Notes under the pieces: generated by a model | The model's input: the letters and a program-made list of their open reading frames with translations, nothing else | Databases searched by the model: none | What the model was told of the DNA's origin: nothing | DNA from: Achromobacter sp. RTa | Lineage (GTDB): Bacteria > Pseudomonadota > Gammaproteobacteria > Burkholderiales > Burkholderiaceae_B | DNA: 64,000 nucleotides | Direction: 5' to 3' | Assembly (NCBI RefSeq): GCF_000757485.1 | Contig: NZ_JPYO01000027.1 | Coordinates: 434,001-498,000, forward strand | Translations under genes and position numbers: made by a program | Part shown: in pieces, positions 9,081-20,394 of the stretch | Layout of the letters: each line of letters opens with the position of its first letter | Position numbering within the stretch: the first letter of the stretch is position 1

Positions 9081-9470
9081 ATGAAAAGCCTAACCACCAC
9101 CCTTCTGCTTTCCCTGGCCCTGGCGGGCGTCGGCGCCCAAGCTGCCGGCCTGGAACAAGCCAAGAGCAGCGCCCAGGTGGCGACTGAACTGCAGGAAGCC
9201 AAGGCCAGCGGCCAATACACCTTCGGCGAACTGGATTACCCGCCCGCCCTGCCGCAAACGACCAGCCTGAGCTCGCAGGAAGTGCAATCCCAGCTGCAAC
9301 AGGCCAAGTTCAACGGCCAGTACACGTTTGGCGAACTCGAATACCCGCCCGTCGCGACGGCCTCGGCCAGCGCCAAGTCGCGCGCCGATGTCCAGGCTGA
9401 ACTGGCGCAAGCCAAGGCCAGCGGCCAATACACGTTCGGCGAACTGGAATACCCGCCGATCACCCGGTGA
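9081..9470 (+). CDS. Exported DUF4148 protein with three internal repeats
   Basis: A 129-residue exported protein. MKSLTTTLLLSLALAGVGAQAAG is a clear signal peptide, and GGAGG lies 6 bases before the ATG. The mature part is three copies of a roughly 37-residue unit, each with a helical segment like AQVATELQEAKASGQ followed by the near-invariant YTFGELEYPP (first copy YTFGELDYPP). This is the DUF4148 pattern common in Bordetella and Burkholderia small exported proteins, usually present as a single unit. Its function is unknown. The conserved aromatic/acidic/Pro motif suggests a binding element repeated for avidity, which is inference. It is monocistronic with its own terminator. Confidence 0.85.
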   Translation: MKSLTTTLLLSLALAGVGAQAAGLEQAKSSAQVATELQEAKASGQYTFGELDYPPALPQTTSLSSQEVQSQLQQAKFNGQYTFGELEYPPVATASASAKSRADVQAELAQAKASGQYTFGELEYPPITR

Positions 9471-9489
9471 GCTGCTTGCTGTGGCCCGG

Positions 9490-9528
9490 CCGGCCTCACG
9501 CGGCATCATGGCTTGAGGCCGGTTTTTT
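9490..9528 (+). terminator. Intrinsic terminator after DUF4148 gene
   Basis: Stem CCGGCCTCA / TGAGGCCGG, 15-base loop, then TTTTTT. Confidence 0.75.
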
Positions 9529-9540
9529 CCGGCGACAGCA

Positions 9541-9606
9541 GCGGTTGAAGTAGCAGTTGAAGTTGAAGTTGAAGTAGCAGTTGAAGTAGCAGTTGAAGTA
9601 GCAGTA
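9541..9606. repeat. 12-bp tandem repeat (GTTGAAGTAGCA)
   Basis: About five and a half imperfect copies of the 12-base unit GTTGAAGTAGCA, with two internal 6-base slips (GTTGAA GTTGAA). They lie between two terminators in non-coding DNA and look like slipped-strand expansion. Confidence 0.75.
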
Positions 9607-9607
9607 C

Positions 9608-9635
9608 GACCGCGGCGCAAGCCGCGGTTTTTTTT
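9608..9635 (+). terminator. Second hairpin with T-run downstream of DUF4148 gene
   Basis: Stem CCGCGGC / GCCGCGG with tetraloop GCAA, then eight T residues; plus-strand orientation. Confidence 0.75.
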
Positions 9636-9663
9636 GCCTTCCGCGCCCGAGGCCATGGCGGAC

Positions 9664-9694
9664 AAAAAAAAGCCGCGACGGCTGTCGCGGCTTT
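9664..9694 (-). terminator. Intrinsic terminator of dnaK-dnaJ
   Basis: Stem AAAGCCGCGAC / GTCGCGGCTTT with a 4-base loop. The A-run at 9664-9671 is the U-tract on the minus strand, 19 bases beyond the dnaJ stop. Confidence 0.85.
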
Positions 9695-9712
9695 CTTGCC
9701 TGGCCAGGCGGC

Positions 9713-10837
9713 TCAGCTGAAGAATTCCTTCACGCGGTCCGTCCACGACTTGCTCTGCGGCGAGTGGCGGTCGCCGCCATCGTTCAGCGAAGCCTCGAAC
9801 TGGCGCAGGATGTTCTTCTGGTCGTCGCTCAGCCGCACCGGCGTTTCGACCACGACGTGGCAGTACAGGTCGCCCGGATAACTGCCCCGCACTCCCCGGA
9901 TGCCCTTGCCCCGCAGGCGGAACGTCTTGCCGGACTGCGTGCCTTCGGGAATCGAGATCTCGGCCTTGCCGCCCAGCGTCGGCACCTGGAGCTCTCCGCC
10001 CAGGGCGGCCGTGGTGAACGGGATGGTCAATTCACAGTGCAGGTCATCGCCATCGCGCTGGAAGATCTTGTGCTGCTTGATGTGGATTTCCACATACAGG
10101 TCGCCCGGAGGCCCGCCATTGATGCCGGGCTCGCCGTTGCCGCTGGAGCGGATGCGCATGCCGTCGTCGATGCCGGCCGGAATCTTTACCTGCAGGGTCT
10201 TGTTGCGGCGGATGCGGCCCACGCCGTCGCACGCCTGGCAGGGATCCGTGATCTCCTTGCCGTTGCCATGGCAGGTCGGGCAGGTTTGCTGCACGCTGAA
10301 GAAACCCTGCTGCATGCGCACGGCGCCGGATCCGCCGCAGGTGCGGCAGGTCTTGGGCGAGGTGCCGGGCTTGGCGCCCGAGCCGTGGCAGGTGTCGCAG
10401 TTTTCCCAGCTGGGCACGCGGATCTCGGTATCGAAGCCCGCTGCGGCCTGCTCCAGCGTGATCTCCAGCGCGTACTTCAGGTCGGCGCCGCGATAGACCT
10501 GCGGACCGCCGCCACGGCGGCCGCCGCCGCCCCCGAAGATTTCGCCGAAGATGTCGCCGAACGCGTCGGCGAACCCGCCGCCCATGCCGCCGCCCATGCC
10601 GGCGGCGTTGGGATCCACGCCCGCATGGCCGTAGCGGTCATACGCGGCGCGCTTCTGCTCATCGCCCAGGACCTCGTAGGCTTCCTTGGCTTCCTTGAAC
10701 TTCTCTTCGGCTTCTTTGCTGTCCGGATTGCGGTCCGGATGGTATTTCATGGCCAGCTTTCGATAGGCCTTCTTGAGTTCGTCGTCCGAGGCGTTCTTGG
10801 CCACACCCAGGACGTCGTAATAGTCGCGTTTTGCCAT
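9713..10837 (-). CDS. dnaJ: Chaperone DnaJ (Hsp40)
   Basis: A 374-residue class A Hsp40 co-chaperone that delivers unfolded clients to DnaK and stimulates its ATPase. The J domain carries HPD (residues 33-35), followed by a Gly-rich linker ([17 protein letters not shown]). The zinc centre has four CxxCxGxG repeats: [24 protein letters not shown] and CQACDGVG. The C-terminal substrate-binding part ends in FFS. It lies 109 bases downstream of dnaK on the same strand and shares its terminator. Length and order are canonical. Confidence 0.98.
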   Translation of the reverse strand: MAKRDYYDVLGVAKNASDDELKKAYRKLAMKYHPDRNPDSKEAEEKFKEAKEAYEVLGDEQKRAAYDRYGHAGVDPNAAGMGGGMGGGFADAFGDIFGEIFGGGGGRRGGGPQVYRGADLKYALEITLEQAAAGFDTEIRVPSWENCDTCHGSGAKPGTSPKTCRTCGGSGAVRMQQGFFSVQQTCPTCHGNGKEITDPCQACDGVGRIRRNKTLQVKIPAGIDDGMRIRSSGNGEPGINGGPPGDLYVEIHIKQHKIFQRDGDDLHCELTIPFTTAALGGELQVPTLGGKAEISIPEGTQSGKTFRLRGKGIRGVRGSYPGDLYCHVVVETPVRLSDDQKNILRQFEASLNDGGDRHSPQSKSWTDRVKEFFS

Positions 10838-10946
10838 GATCCGTGGGCTCGAAAACGAGCCTTCTTTTCAGTGCTACAGAATGAGTACGCCCGGTAGGCG
10901 GATTTCTCCGGCTACCGGGCGGCAGAGGCTGGTCAGCGCCCGGCCA

Positions 10947-12872
<1,926 letters not shown>

Positions 12873-12927
12873 GGTGGGTTACCTTGATTGAATCTATGAA
12901 AATAGGGAGAAACTTCTTGTCCCCACG

Positions 12928-12957
12928 TAACTGGGGCTGCCCGCAGGGTTTTTCAAG
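12928..12957 (-). promoter_or_regulatory. Sigma-32-type heat-shock promoter for dnaK
   Basis: On the minus strand CTTGAA (12957-12952) is followed after 15 bases by CCCCAGTTA (12936-12928). This is close to the RpoH consensus CTTGAAA / CCCCATNT and lies about 55 bases before the dnaK ATG. Confidence 0.7.
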
Positions 12958-13357
12958 ACGCCCGGCTCGAATTTTCCGATGCCGCTTCCTGCAGGCGCCC
13001 GACCGCCGCCGTGAACTGGGGCAGCCCGGGCCAGCCGGTAATGCGCCCTAGCCGCTTCCCGGCGCGATACATCACAAAAGTGGGGACGCCATGCAGGGAG
13101 AAGCGCCGGCCCAAGGCTTCGTCGGCGTAGACGTCGGCCTCGAACCAGGTCAGGCCCAGCCCCAGCAGCGTTTCCTGGTGCAGCAGCGCGGCCTGCTTGA
13201 AAAGATTGCAGTTATAGCAGTCCTGGCCCCACAGGAACACGCAGCGCAGATCCGCTCCCGGCGCCTGGACCACCGCCGCGTCGAAACCCTCGGTATCGAC
13301 GTGGCGCATGCCGAACGCCTGGAATACCTGGGCCGGGTCGAAACGGGGGGTCGTCAT
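12953..13357 (-). CDS. Thioredoxin-fold protein inside the heat-shock cluster
   Basis: A 134-residue thioredoxin-like protein without signal peptide. The redox motif is CYNC in VFLWGQDCYNCNLFKQAA (about residues 47-50), followed by the cis-Pro region GVPTFVMYRAGKRLGRITG. The CYNC pair differs from the usual CGPC of thioredoxin, so redox potential and partners are probably different. It lies between grpE (14 bases away) and dnaK, so it should be heat-induced with grpE. The dnaK promoter overlaps its last codons. A role in protecting cytoplasmic thiols during stress is inferred from context. Confidence 0.82.
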   Translation of the reverse strand: MTTPRFDPAQVFQAFGMRHVDTEGFDAAVVQAPGADLRCVFLWGQDCYNCNLFKQAALLHQETLLGLGLTWFEADVYADEALGRRFSLHGVPTFVMYRAGKRLGRITGWPGLPQFTAAVGRLQEAASENSSRAS

Positions 13358-13371
13358 GGCGCGCGGGCCGT

Positions 13372-13929
13372 TCAGCCTTGTCCGGCGGACACCACCACCA
13401 GCGCCGGGCGCAGGGTCCGGTCGGCGATGGAATAGCCCTTTTGCAGCAGCTGCACCACGGTATTGGCGGGCTGCTCGTGGGGAATGGACGAAATGGCCTG
13501 GTGCAGGTGCGGGTCGAACTTGTCGCCCTGCGCCGGCGCAATGTCCTTGAGCAGATTGCGTTCAAAGGCGGCCGTCAACTGCTTGAGCGTCACTTCCACG
13601 CCTTCGCGCAGCGCGTCGACCGTCTGATCGGGCTGGGCCAGGGCGGCTTCCAGGCTGTCTTTCACCGGAACCAGGCTTTCGGCGAACGATTCGATGCCGA
13701 ACTTGCGCGCCTTGGACACGTCTTCCTGGGAGCGGCGGCGCACGTTCTCGGCTTCGGCCTGCGCGCGCAGGATCTGGTCGCGCTGCTCATTGACGGTGGC
13801 TTGGGCGGCGTCCAGCTGGGCGCGCAACTCGTTCAGCTCGGCCTGGGCGGCGTCCTGGTCGGCGGGGGCCGCGTCGGCGTTCTGGCCGATTTCAGGCGCC
13901 TGGTCCGCAGGCTCGTGGGGTGCCGTCAT
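13372..13929 (-). CDS. grpE: Nucleotide exchange factor GrpE
   Basis: A 185-residue GrpE, the ADP/ATP exchange factor for DnaK. The N-terminal part is a long coiled coil (about residues 25-80, [20 protein letters not shown] onward), followed by the signature [21 protein letters not shown]. The C-terminal beta domain includes [16 protein letters not shown] and the family ending [18 protein letters not shown]. The start [10 protein letters not shown] was chosen because GGAGG lies 7 bases before it; an upstream in-frame ATG lies beyond the promoter region. It is the first gene of the grpE-trx-dnaK-dnaJ unit. Confidence 0.96.
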   Translation of the reverse strand: MTAPHEPADQAPEIGQNADAAPADQDAAQAELNELRAQLDAAQATVNEQRDQILRAQAEAENVRRRSQEDVSKARKFGIESFAESLVPVKDSLEAALAQPDQTVDALREGVEVTLKQLTAAFERNLLKDIAPAQGDKFDPHLHQAISSIPHEQPANTVVQLLQKGYSIADRTLRPALVVVSAGQG

Positions 13930-13967
13930 GGGGAATCCTCCAAAAAGAATGGCTTTCGCAGACATGA

Positions 13968-13993
13968 ATGGGGGCCAATACCCCTATTTCAAG
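13968..13993 (-). promoter_or_regulatory. Sigma-32 heat-shock promoter for grpE
   Basis: On the minus strand CTTGAAA (13993-13987), 13 bases, then CCCCAT (13973-13968) followed by TCA. This is a textbook RpoH promoter, about 40 bases before the grpE start. Confidence 0.85.
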
Positions 13994-14048
13994 CCCGGGA
14001 AAGCGAAATATTCCCCGGAAGGCGCCCCAGGGCCGCCCGCATGGCCGT

Positions 14049-14297
<249 letters not shown>

Positions 14298-15389
14298 TCA
14301 AGTCCGTGATTGCGTGGGCCACCCCTGCAAGTGCCGTGCCACCAGGCTGGCCAGCCCTGCGATCCAGGCTGGATCGTCATTGATCGCGGGAATGTAGCGG
14401 AACTGCTTGCCGCCCGCTTCGATAAAGGCATCGCGGCATTCCAGGCTGATCTCTTCCAGGGTTTCCAGACAGTCTGCCACAAAACCCGGGCACACCACAT
14501 CGACCTCGGTGGTGCCCGCCGCCGCCAGCGCCTTGAGCGTCGGTTCCGTATAGGGTTCGAGCCAGCGGGCGGAGCCGAAACGGCTCTGGAAAGTCACTTC
14601 GATCTGCTCCCGCGGCAACGACAGGCGCTCGGACAGCAGCCGCGCGGTATCCATGCAGTCGCGGTAATAGGGGTCGCCCAGTTCGATCGAATAGCGCGGC
14701 AGGCCGTGGAAGCTCATGACCAGCTTCTGGGGCTTGCCGTGTTCCTGCCAATACCGCTCGATGCGTCCCGCCAGCGCGTCCAGGTAGCCAGCCTCCTCGT
14801 GGAAACGCTTGATGAAGCGCAGTTCCGGCTGGTCCCGCAGGCGGCTGGCATGGCGCGTCACCGCATCCACCACCGTCGCGGTCGTGGAGGCAGCATATTG
14901 CGGATAGAGCGGAACGGTCAGGATGTGTTCGCAGCCCTGCGCGCGCAGCCGCGAGATGGCGTCGGGTATGGACGGATTGCCATAGCGCATGCCCAGCTCC
15001 ACCACGGCGTCGATCCCCGCCGCCTCCAGCGCGGCGCGCACGCCATCGGCCTGCCGCCGGCTGTAGACCATCAGGGGCGAGCCTTCCTGCATCCAGACCC
15101 CGGCGTAGCGGGGTTCCAGCTTCTTCGGCCGCATCGTCAGGACCAGCCCGTGCAGGATCGGCTTCCACAGGTATCGCGGGATCTCGATCACGCGGGGATC
15201 GGACAGGAATTCGCCCAGGTACTTGCGTATGTCCTTCTTGCCCGGCGTGTCCGGCGTGCCCAGGTTCGCCAGCAGGACGCCGACCTTGCCGGGGCCGCGC
15301 GGCGGCGGGTTTTCATCGAAGGGGTCGTCCTGCTCGGGTTCGGGCAGGTAGCGTTCAGGCCACAAGTACTTGAACAGGCGAAGAAACAC
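14298..15389 (-). CDS. hemH: Ferrochelatase
   Basis: A 363-residue ferrochelatase that inserts Fe(II) into protoporphyrin IX, the last step of heme synthesis. Family landmarks are GKVGVLLANLGTPDTP, then LVMSFHGLPRYSIELGDPYYRDC with the catalytic His, and VTFQSRFGSARWLEPYTEPTLK near the C-terminal half. The gene starts with GTG preceded by GGAGGAAGGGGAG. The N-terminus MFLRLFKYLWPERYLPEPEQ is a Betaproteobacterial extension, while the conserved core begins near residue 35. It follows hrcA by 45 bases. Confidence 0.96.
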   Translation of the reverse strand: MFLRLFKYLWPERYLPEPEQDDPFDENPPPRGPGKVGVLLANLGTPDTPGKKDIRKYLGEFLSDPRVIEIPRYLWKPILHGLVLTMRPKKLEPRYAGVWMQEGSPLMVYSRRQADGVRAALEAAGIDAVVELGMRYGNPSIPDAISRLRAQGCEHILTVPLYPQYAASTTATVVDAVTRHASRLRDQPELRFIKRFHEEAGYLDALAGRIERYWQEHGKPQKLVMSFHGLPRYSIELGDPYYRDCMDTARLLSERLSLPREQIEVTFQSRFGSARWLEPYTEPTLKALAAAGTTEVDVVCPGFVADCLETLEEISLECRDAFIEAGGKQFRYIPAINDDPAWIAGLASLVARHLQGWPTQSRT

Positions 15390-15434
15390 AAAAACTCCCC
15401 TTCCTCCGCAAGGAGGATGTCGCTTTGAATGGGC

Positions 15435-16439
15435 CTACTGGTTGTGGCTGAGGGCGTTGGACAGCAGGCGGGCCGTGATGTCCACGATGGGGATGACGCG
15501 CTCGTACGCCATGCGCGTGGGACCGATCACGCCAAGCGTGCCCACCACCTTGCCGTCCACTCCGTAAGGCGCGGTGATGACGGAGACTTCCTCCATCGGA
15601 ACCAGTTGCGAATCGCCGCCTATGTAGATCTGCACGCCCTGGGCCCGGCTGGAAACGTCCAGGAGTTGCAGCAGATCGGTCTTTTTCTCGAACAGCGAAA
15701 ACATTTTGCGCAGGCGGTCCATGTCGGACGCGATGTCGGTCACGTCCAGCAGCTTGCGCTCGCCGGATATCACCATGGCATCGCCGTCCTCGGCCGCCTC
15801 CGCACTGGCCTCGACGGCCGCCTGCATCAGGCGCGAGATATCCTCGCGCAGCTGGGCCAGCTCGGTGGACAGGGTCTGGCGCACGACATTGAAGGACTTG
15901 CCGGCGAAGTGCATGTTGAAGAAATTGCCGGCTTCCAGCAGCTCCGCCTCGGCGTAGTCGCGCTGGACGAAAAGAATGCGGTTCTGGACGTCGCCGTCGG
16001 GCGTGACGATGATGAGCAGCACCCGCTTGTCGGACAGGCGGATGAATTCGATCTGGCGGAACACCTGCGCGCGCTTAGGCGTCAGCACCACCCCGGCGAA
16101 CTGGGTCAGGTTGGACAGCAGGGCCGCCGCCGCGTTGACGGCCCGCGTGGGTTCCGCCGCGGCCAGCATCTCGCCCATGTTGTGGGGCTCCAGCTGGTAG
16201 GACTGCACCGCCAGCAGGGAATCGACGAACATGCGGTAGCCCCGCGGCGTGGGTATGCGGCCGGCAGAGGTATGCGGACTGTGGATCAGGCCCAGTTCTT
16301 CCAGGTCCGCCATGACATTGCGGATCGTGGCGGGGGACAAATCGAAGACTTTCGATAGCGTCCGCGAGCCGACTGGCTGCCCATCGGCGATATAGCGTTC
16401 GATCAACGCTTTCAGTAGTGCGCGTGCACGGTCATCCAT
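15435..16439 (-). CDS. hrcA: Heat-inducible transcription repressor HrcA
   Basis: A 334-residue HrcA, the repressor that binds CIRCE operators (classically upstream of groESL) and is kept active by GroEL. The N-terminal winged helix [30 protein letters not shown] is diagnostic, followed by [30 protein letters not shown]. The start MDDRA was chosen by family alignment; the open frame continues upstream through the promoter region. No CIRCE element was seen in this window, so its target probably lies elsewhere. It is divergent from nadK. Confidence 0.95.
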   Translation of the reverse strand: MDDRARALLKALIERYIADGQPVGSRTLSKVFDLSPATIRNVMADLEELGLIHSPHTSAGRIPTPRGYRMFVDSLLAVQSYQLEPHNMGEMLAAAEPTRAVNAAAALLSNLTQFAGVVLTPKRAQVFRQIEFIRLSDKRVLLIIVTPDGDVQNRILFVQRDYAEAELLEAGNFFNMHFAGKSFNVVRQTLSTELAQLREDISRLMQAAVEASAEAAEDGDAMVISGERKLLDVTDIASDMDRLRKMFSLFEKKTDLLQLLDVSSRAQGVQIYIGGDSQLVPMEEVSVITAPYGVDGKVVGTLGVIGPTRMAYERVIPIVDITARLLSNALSHNQ

Positions 16440-16490
16440 AACAGGTATTTTAGGGAAACTTTTCCAGTTGAGGCGATTTTTGTCCCGCAA

Positions 16491-16517
16491 GCCGATATGC
16501 GGCCCCATATAATCGGC
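16491..16517. promoter_or_regulatory. nadK promoter region with inverted repeat
   Basis: TATAAT at 16508-16513 on the plus strand is 68 bases before the nadK ATG. It is overlapped by an inverted repeat, GCCGAT (16491-16496) and ATCGGC (16512-16517). The -35 is weak, so this is only a candidate promoter/operator. Confidence 0.45.
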
Positions 16518-16581
16518 TAAACAGCCCATTCCGGGCGGGTTCCGGCCTTATGGCCCGCCCTTTTTGGATTCGCAAGCCGCC

Positions 16582-17481
16582 ATGCACTTTCCTACCGTCG
16601 CCCTGATCGGCAGATACCAGGACACCGGCCTGGACACACCGCTGAGAGCACTTGCCCACGCGCTGTCGCAGGCCGGCCGGCACGTGCTCATCGATGCCGA
16701 CACGGCGCGCAATACCGGGCTGACCGAATACCCCGTCGCCACGCTCGAGGAAATCGGCAAGAACGCCTCGCTGGCCGTCGTGATGGGCGGCGACGGCACC
16801 GTGCTGGGCGCGGGCCGCCACCTCGCTCCCTACGGCGTGCCGCTGATCGGCATCAACCACGGCCGCCTCGGTTTCATCACCGACATCGCGCTGCAGGATG
16901 CGCATGGCGCGCTGGCGCGCGTGCTCGAAGGCAGTTTCCAGATCGAAGAGCGCACGCTGCTGGAAGGCAGCGTGTGGCGCGGCGACCAGAAAATGTATTC
17001 CGCCACCGCCCTGAACGACGTGGTCCTGAACCGCGCCGGGCGCGGCGGCATGATCGAAGTGCGAGTGGAGCTGGACGGCGCTTTCATGTACACCCAGCGC
17101 GCCGACGGCCTCATCATTGCCACGCCCACCGGTTCCACCGCTTACGCGCTGTCGGCCAACGGCCCGATCCTGCACCCCGGCATGAACGCCATGGTGCTCG
17201 TGCCCGTGGCGCCGCAAACGCTGTCCAACCGCCCCATCGTGATCCCGGACACGGGCGTGCTCAACATGACATTGACGGCCATGGGCCGCGTGGAAGTGGG
17301 CGCCAGCGTGCATTTCGACATGCAGACCTGGTCCGACCTTCAACCCGGGGACCGCATCGTCGTGCAGCGCGCGCCGTACGTCATCCGCTTCGTGCACCCC
17401 GAGGGCTACAGCTTCTTTTCCACGCTGCGCCGCAAGCTGCACTGGAACCTGATGCCCCAAGCCACCGACAACGTAGAGTAG
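16582..17481 (+). CDS. nadK: NAD kinase
   Basis: A 299-residue ATP-NAD kinase that phosphorylates NAD to NADP. The signature VVMGGDGTVLGAGR contains GGDGT at residues 69-73, and a second motif ATPTGSTAYALSANGPI is about residue 180. The start MHFPTVALIGRYQ is the family start. It is divergent from hrcA and 13 bases upstream of recN, an arrangement widely conserved in Betaproteobacteria. Confidence 0.96.
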   Translation: MHFPTVALIGRYQDTGLDTPLRALAHALSQAGRHVLIDADTARNTGLTEYPVATLEEIGKNASLAVVMGGDGTVLGAGRHLAPYGVPLIGINHGRLGFITDIALQDAHGALARVLEGSFQIEERTLLEGSVWRGDQKMYSATALNDVVLNRAGRGGMIEVRVELDGAFMYTQRADGLIIATPTGSTAYALSANGPILHPGMNAMVLVPVAPQTLSNRPIVIPDTGVLNMTLTAMGRVEVGASVHFDMQTWSDLQPGDRIVVQRAPYVIRFVHPEGYSFFSTLRRKLHWNLMPQATDNVE

Positions 17482-17494
17482 TAAGCGCCCCGAC

Positions 17495-19156
17495 ATGCTG
17501 CGCACCCTGCATATCCGCGACTTCGTCATCGTCGAACAGACCGAGATCCATTTCGGCCCAGGCTTCACCGTCTTTTCCGGCGAGACCGGCGCGGGCAAAT
17601 CCATCCTGGTGGACGCGCTGGCGCTGGCGCTCGGCGAACGGGGCGACGCCAGCATGCTGCGCGAAGGCGCGCCGCGCGCCGACATCACCGCCGTCTTCGA
17701 TACCCCTCCCGCCCTGCACGCCTGGCTGGAGGAACGCGAGATCGACGCCGAAGCCGAGCTGGCGCTGCGGCGGGTCATCGACGCCCAGGGCCGCAGCCGC
17801 GCCTACATCAACGGCACCCCCGCCACGGTTGCGCAGCTGCGCGAACTGGGCGACAGCCTGGTCGACATCCACGGCCAGCACGCGCACCAGAGCCTGATGC
17901 GTCCCGACGCGCAGCGCGACCTCCTGGACGCCCACGGCGGCCACGGCGATCTGCGGCACGCGGTGGGCCAGGCCTGGAAGCAATGGCGCGCATTGTCGCG
18001 CCAGCTGGAGTCCGCCGAAAAAGACGCCGAGAGCCTGGCTTCCGAGCGCGACCGTCTGCAATGGCAGGTCGACGAACTCGACCAGCTGGCCCTGGGCCCG
18101 GACGAATGGGAATCGCTGCAGTCCGAGCACACCCGCCTGTCGCATGCGCAATCCCTGCTGGACGGCGCCACGCAGATCCTCGAGGCCCTGGACGGCGAAG
18201 GCGATTCGGCGCACCATCGGGTCACCCAGGCCAACCATCGCATCCAGCAGATGCTGCGCCACGATCCGGGCCTGCAGGGGGTTTACGACGAACTGGAATC
18301 CGCGCGCATCGCCATCAGCGAGGCCGTATCCGACCTGAACAACTACGTCAGCCGCGTCGACCTGGACCCCCAGCGGCTCGGCTCCGTGGAAACCCGGCTG
18401 GGCCTGGTATTCGAGACCGCCCGGAAATTCCGCACCGAACCGGACGCCCTGTGCGAACTGCGCGAAACGCTGCACGCCCAGCTGGCGGCCCTGCAGGCCG
18501 CGGGCGACATCGAGGCTCTGCGCGCCCAGGCGCAGGCTGCGCAGGCGCAGTACGACGCGGCCGCCGCCAAACTCACCACGGCCCGCCGCAAGACCGCCAA
18601 GGACCTGGGCAAGCTGGTCACCCAGGCGATGCAGACGCTGGCCATGCAGGGCGGCAAGTTCGAGCCCACGCTCGCCTCCTCGGCGCCTTCCGCCCACGGC
18701 AACGAACAGGTTGAATTCCTGGTGGCCGGGCATGCCGGCACCACCCCTCGCCCGCTGGCCAAGGTGGCCTCGGGCGGCGAGCTGTCCCGCATATCGCTGG
18801 CGCTGTCCGTCATAGCCAGCCGCGCCGCGCGCGTGCCCACCCTGATCTTCGACGAAGTCGACAGTGGCGTGGGCGGCGCGGTGGCCGAGGTCGTGGGCAA
18901 GCTGCTGCGCGAACTCGGCGAGCGCCATCAGGTGCTGTGCGTCACGCACCTGCCGCAGGTCGCCGCCTGCGGCAATAGCCAGTTCCTGGTCAGCAAGGCC
19001 GAATCGCGGGGCACCACGCGTTCCAGCATCGAAGAGCTGGACGCCCAGGCCCGCGTCGAAGAGATCGCCCGGATGCTGGGCGGCATCAAGCTCACCGCCA
19101 CCACGCGCGAACACGCGCGGGAAATGCTGCAGGGCGTCGGCCAGGCGCCCGCCTAG
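17495..19156 (+). CDS. recN: DNA repair protein RecN
   Basis: A 553-residue SMC-like ATPase for double-strand break repair. Walker A is GETGAGKS (residues 29-36) after MLRTLHIRDFVIVEQTEIHF. Long coiled-coil arms occupy the middle. The C-terminal ABC signature SGGELSRISLALSVI and Walker B LIFDEVDSGVGG come next, then the D-loop/H-loop stretch VLCVTHLPQVAA. It follows nadK by 13 bases, and a convergent hairpin terminator separates it from fur. All ATPase motifs are intact. Confidence 0.97.
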   Translation: MLRTLHIRDFVIVEQTEIHFGPGFTVFSGETGAGKSILVDALALALGERGDASMLREGAPRADITAVFDTPPALHAWLEEREIDAEAELALRRVIDAQGRSRAYINGTPATVAQLRELGDSLVDIHGQHAHQSLMRPDAQRDLLDAHGGHGDLRHAVGQAWKQWRALSRQLESAEKDAESLASERDRLQWQVDELDQLALGPDEWESLQSEHTRLSHAQSLLDGATQILEALDGEGDSAHHRVTQANHRIQQMLRHDPGLQGVYDELESARIAISEAVSDLNNYVSRVDLDPQRLGSVETRLGLVFETARKFRTEPDALCELRETLHAQLAALQAAGDIEALRAQAQAAQAQYDAAAAKLTTARRKTAKDLGKLVTQAMQTLAMQGGKFEPTLASSAPSAHGNEQVEFLVAGHAGTTPRPLAKVASGGELSRISLALSVIASRAARVPTLIFDEVDSGVGGAVAEVVGKLLRELGERHQVLCVTHLPQVAACGNSQFLVSKAESRGTTRSSIEELDAQARVEEIARMLGGIKLTATTREHAREMLQGVGQAPA

Positions 19157-19190
19157 GGCGGGCAACCCCGTCCCTCCCGAGGAACAAAAA

Positions 19191-19215
19191 AAGCCCCTTC
19201 AGATTGAAGGGGCTT
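19191..19215. terminator. Bidirectional terminator between recN and fur
   Basis: Stem AAGCCCCTTCA / TGAAGGGGCTT with loop GAT, flanked by an A-run (19186-19192). Confidence 0.8.
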
Positions 19216-19270
19216 TGGAATTCACTGGCCCGCTGCGAGCGCAGCCACGGGCCGGGGGATCCGCCCGGGA

Positions 19271-19690
19271 TCAGCGTCCTTTCATGCAGCTGCCGCAGAT
19301 GCCGTACAGCACCATGGCGTGGCTTTCCAGGGCGAAGGAGTTGTCCTTGGCAATCTTCTGCTGCCGTTTTTCGATCTCCGGATCCGAAAATTCAACCACC
19401 TTGCCGCAATTCGTGCAGATCAGGTGATCGTGGTGGTCCCCGTCGTTGAGTTCAAACACCGCCTTGCCGCTGTCGAACTGGCTGCGGGCAAGAATGCCGG
19501 CCTGTTCGAACTGGGTCAGGACGCGGTACACGGTGGCCAGGCCGATTTCGACGTTTTCGCCGATCAGGGCGCGATAGACGTCTTCGGCGCTGAGGTGCCG
19601 CTGGTCCGATTTCCGGAAAATATCAAGAATTTTCAGGCGCGGGAACGTCGCCTTCAAACCCATGTTCTTCAGTTCGCTTTGGTCGCTCAT
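19271..19690 (-). CDS. fur: Ferric uptake regulator Fur
   Basis: A 139-residue Fur repressor that shuts off iron uptake genes when loaded with Fe(II). The start [22 protein letters not shown] and the recognition-helix region [16 protein letters not shown] are typical. The metal site [16 protein letters not shown] follows, and the last CxxC is in [11 protein letters not shown]. It is divergent from bamE/omlA, a neighbourhood conserved from Bordetella to Pseudomonas. An AT-rich stretch around 19775-19805 could hold an operator, but I could not define a convincing Fur box. Confidence 0.97.
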   Translation of the reverse strand: MSDQSELKNMGLKATFPRLKILDIFRKSDQRHLSAEDVYRALIGENVEIGLATVYRVLTQFEQAGILARSQFDSGKAVFELNDGDHHDHLICTNCGKVVEFSDPEIEKRQQKIAKDNSFALESHAMVLYGICGSCMKGR

Positions 19691-19835
19691 GGTGTAATCG
19701 CTCTCCGTCCGCGTTGGCATGGGCAGGATGGTGCACCGCGAGCCGGCCCACCGAATTCATGCCGCCACGCGGAACTATCCTTATGAAACCTTTATGATAA
19801 CGGTTTTGTCTGCTTCCAAATAATAGGGGCGCGTA

Positions 19836-20378
19836 GTGTCCATGATTGCACGAATTCCCTCCCGCTCGCTCAAGACCGGTTTGGCGGTCGCCGCCCTGGC
19901 CGTCGCCCTGGCCGGATGCTCGGGCGACAAGTGGGGCTTCCCCTACAAAGCTCCCGTCCAGCAAGGAAACTGGATCACCCAGGAACAGGTTGCGCTGCTG
20001 CAACCGGGCATGACGCGCGAACAGGTGCGTTTCGCGCTCGGCAGCCCCACGCTGACCAGCGTGCTGCACGCCAATCGCTGGGACTACCCCTACTACTTCA
20101 AGCCCGGCTACGGCGAGGCGCAAGAGCGCAAGTTCACCGTCTGGTTCGAAAACGACCGCCTGGTCCGCTGGGATGGCGACAAGCAGCCCGACCTGCAGCC
20201 CTACCAGATCAACACCCCCAGCTCGGTCGCCGACGAAAAGGCGGACAAGCGCCTGAACGAAGAGGAAGCCCGCCAGCAGGAAGAAGACGCCGAGAGCCGC
20301 CGCGACTCCGCCGCCCCCGCCAGCCCGCTGAACCAATACCCCGGCCAACCGGGCAATGCGCCCGAACCGCTCAATTAA
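19836..20378 (+). CDS. bamE: Outer membrane lipoprotein BamE/OmlA (SmpA family)
   Basis: A 180-residue lipoprotein of the SmpA/OmlA domain family, a component of the BAM complex that inserts outer-membrane beta barrels. The lipobox is LAGCS, with lipidated Cys about residue 28. The domain [43 protein letters not shown] is diagnostic. The acidic and Gln/Pro-rich C-terminal tail ([20 protein letters not shown]) is longer than in E. coli BamE. Start is GTG at 19836 with AGGGG 6 bases upstream; ATG at 19842 is an alternative. It is followed by dapB after 16 bases. Confidence 0.92.
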   Translation: MSMIARIPSRSLKTGLAVAALAVALAGCSGDKWGFPYKAPVQQGNWITQEQVALLQPGMTREQVRFALGSPTLTSVLHANRWDYPYYFKPGYGEAQERKFTVWFENDRLVRWDGDKQPDLQPYQINTPSSVADEKADKRLNEEEARQQEEDAESRRDSAAPASPLNQYPGQPGNAPEPLN

Positions 20379-20394
20379 TTCCAAGGATTCCGCC

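Noticed and set aside
9090..9746. A minus-strand frame rich in Thr/Ser/Ala repeats across the 12-bp repeat
   Set aside because: It is only the translation of the tandem repeat and lies antisense to the DUF4148 gene; no start signal.
15390..16600. A CIRCE operator (TTAGCACTC-N9-GAGTGCTAA) for HrcA
   Set aside because: I looked near hrcA, grpE, dnaK and dnaJ and saw none. Control there appears to be by sigma-32-type promoters.
19775..19805. A Fur box between fur and bamE
   Set aside because: The AT-rich stretch has TTATCATAAAGG-like pieces but does not match the 19-bp consensus well enough to call.
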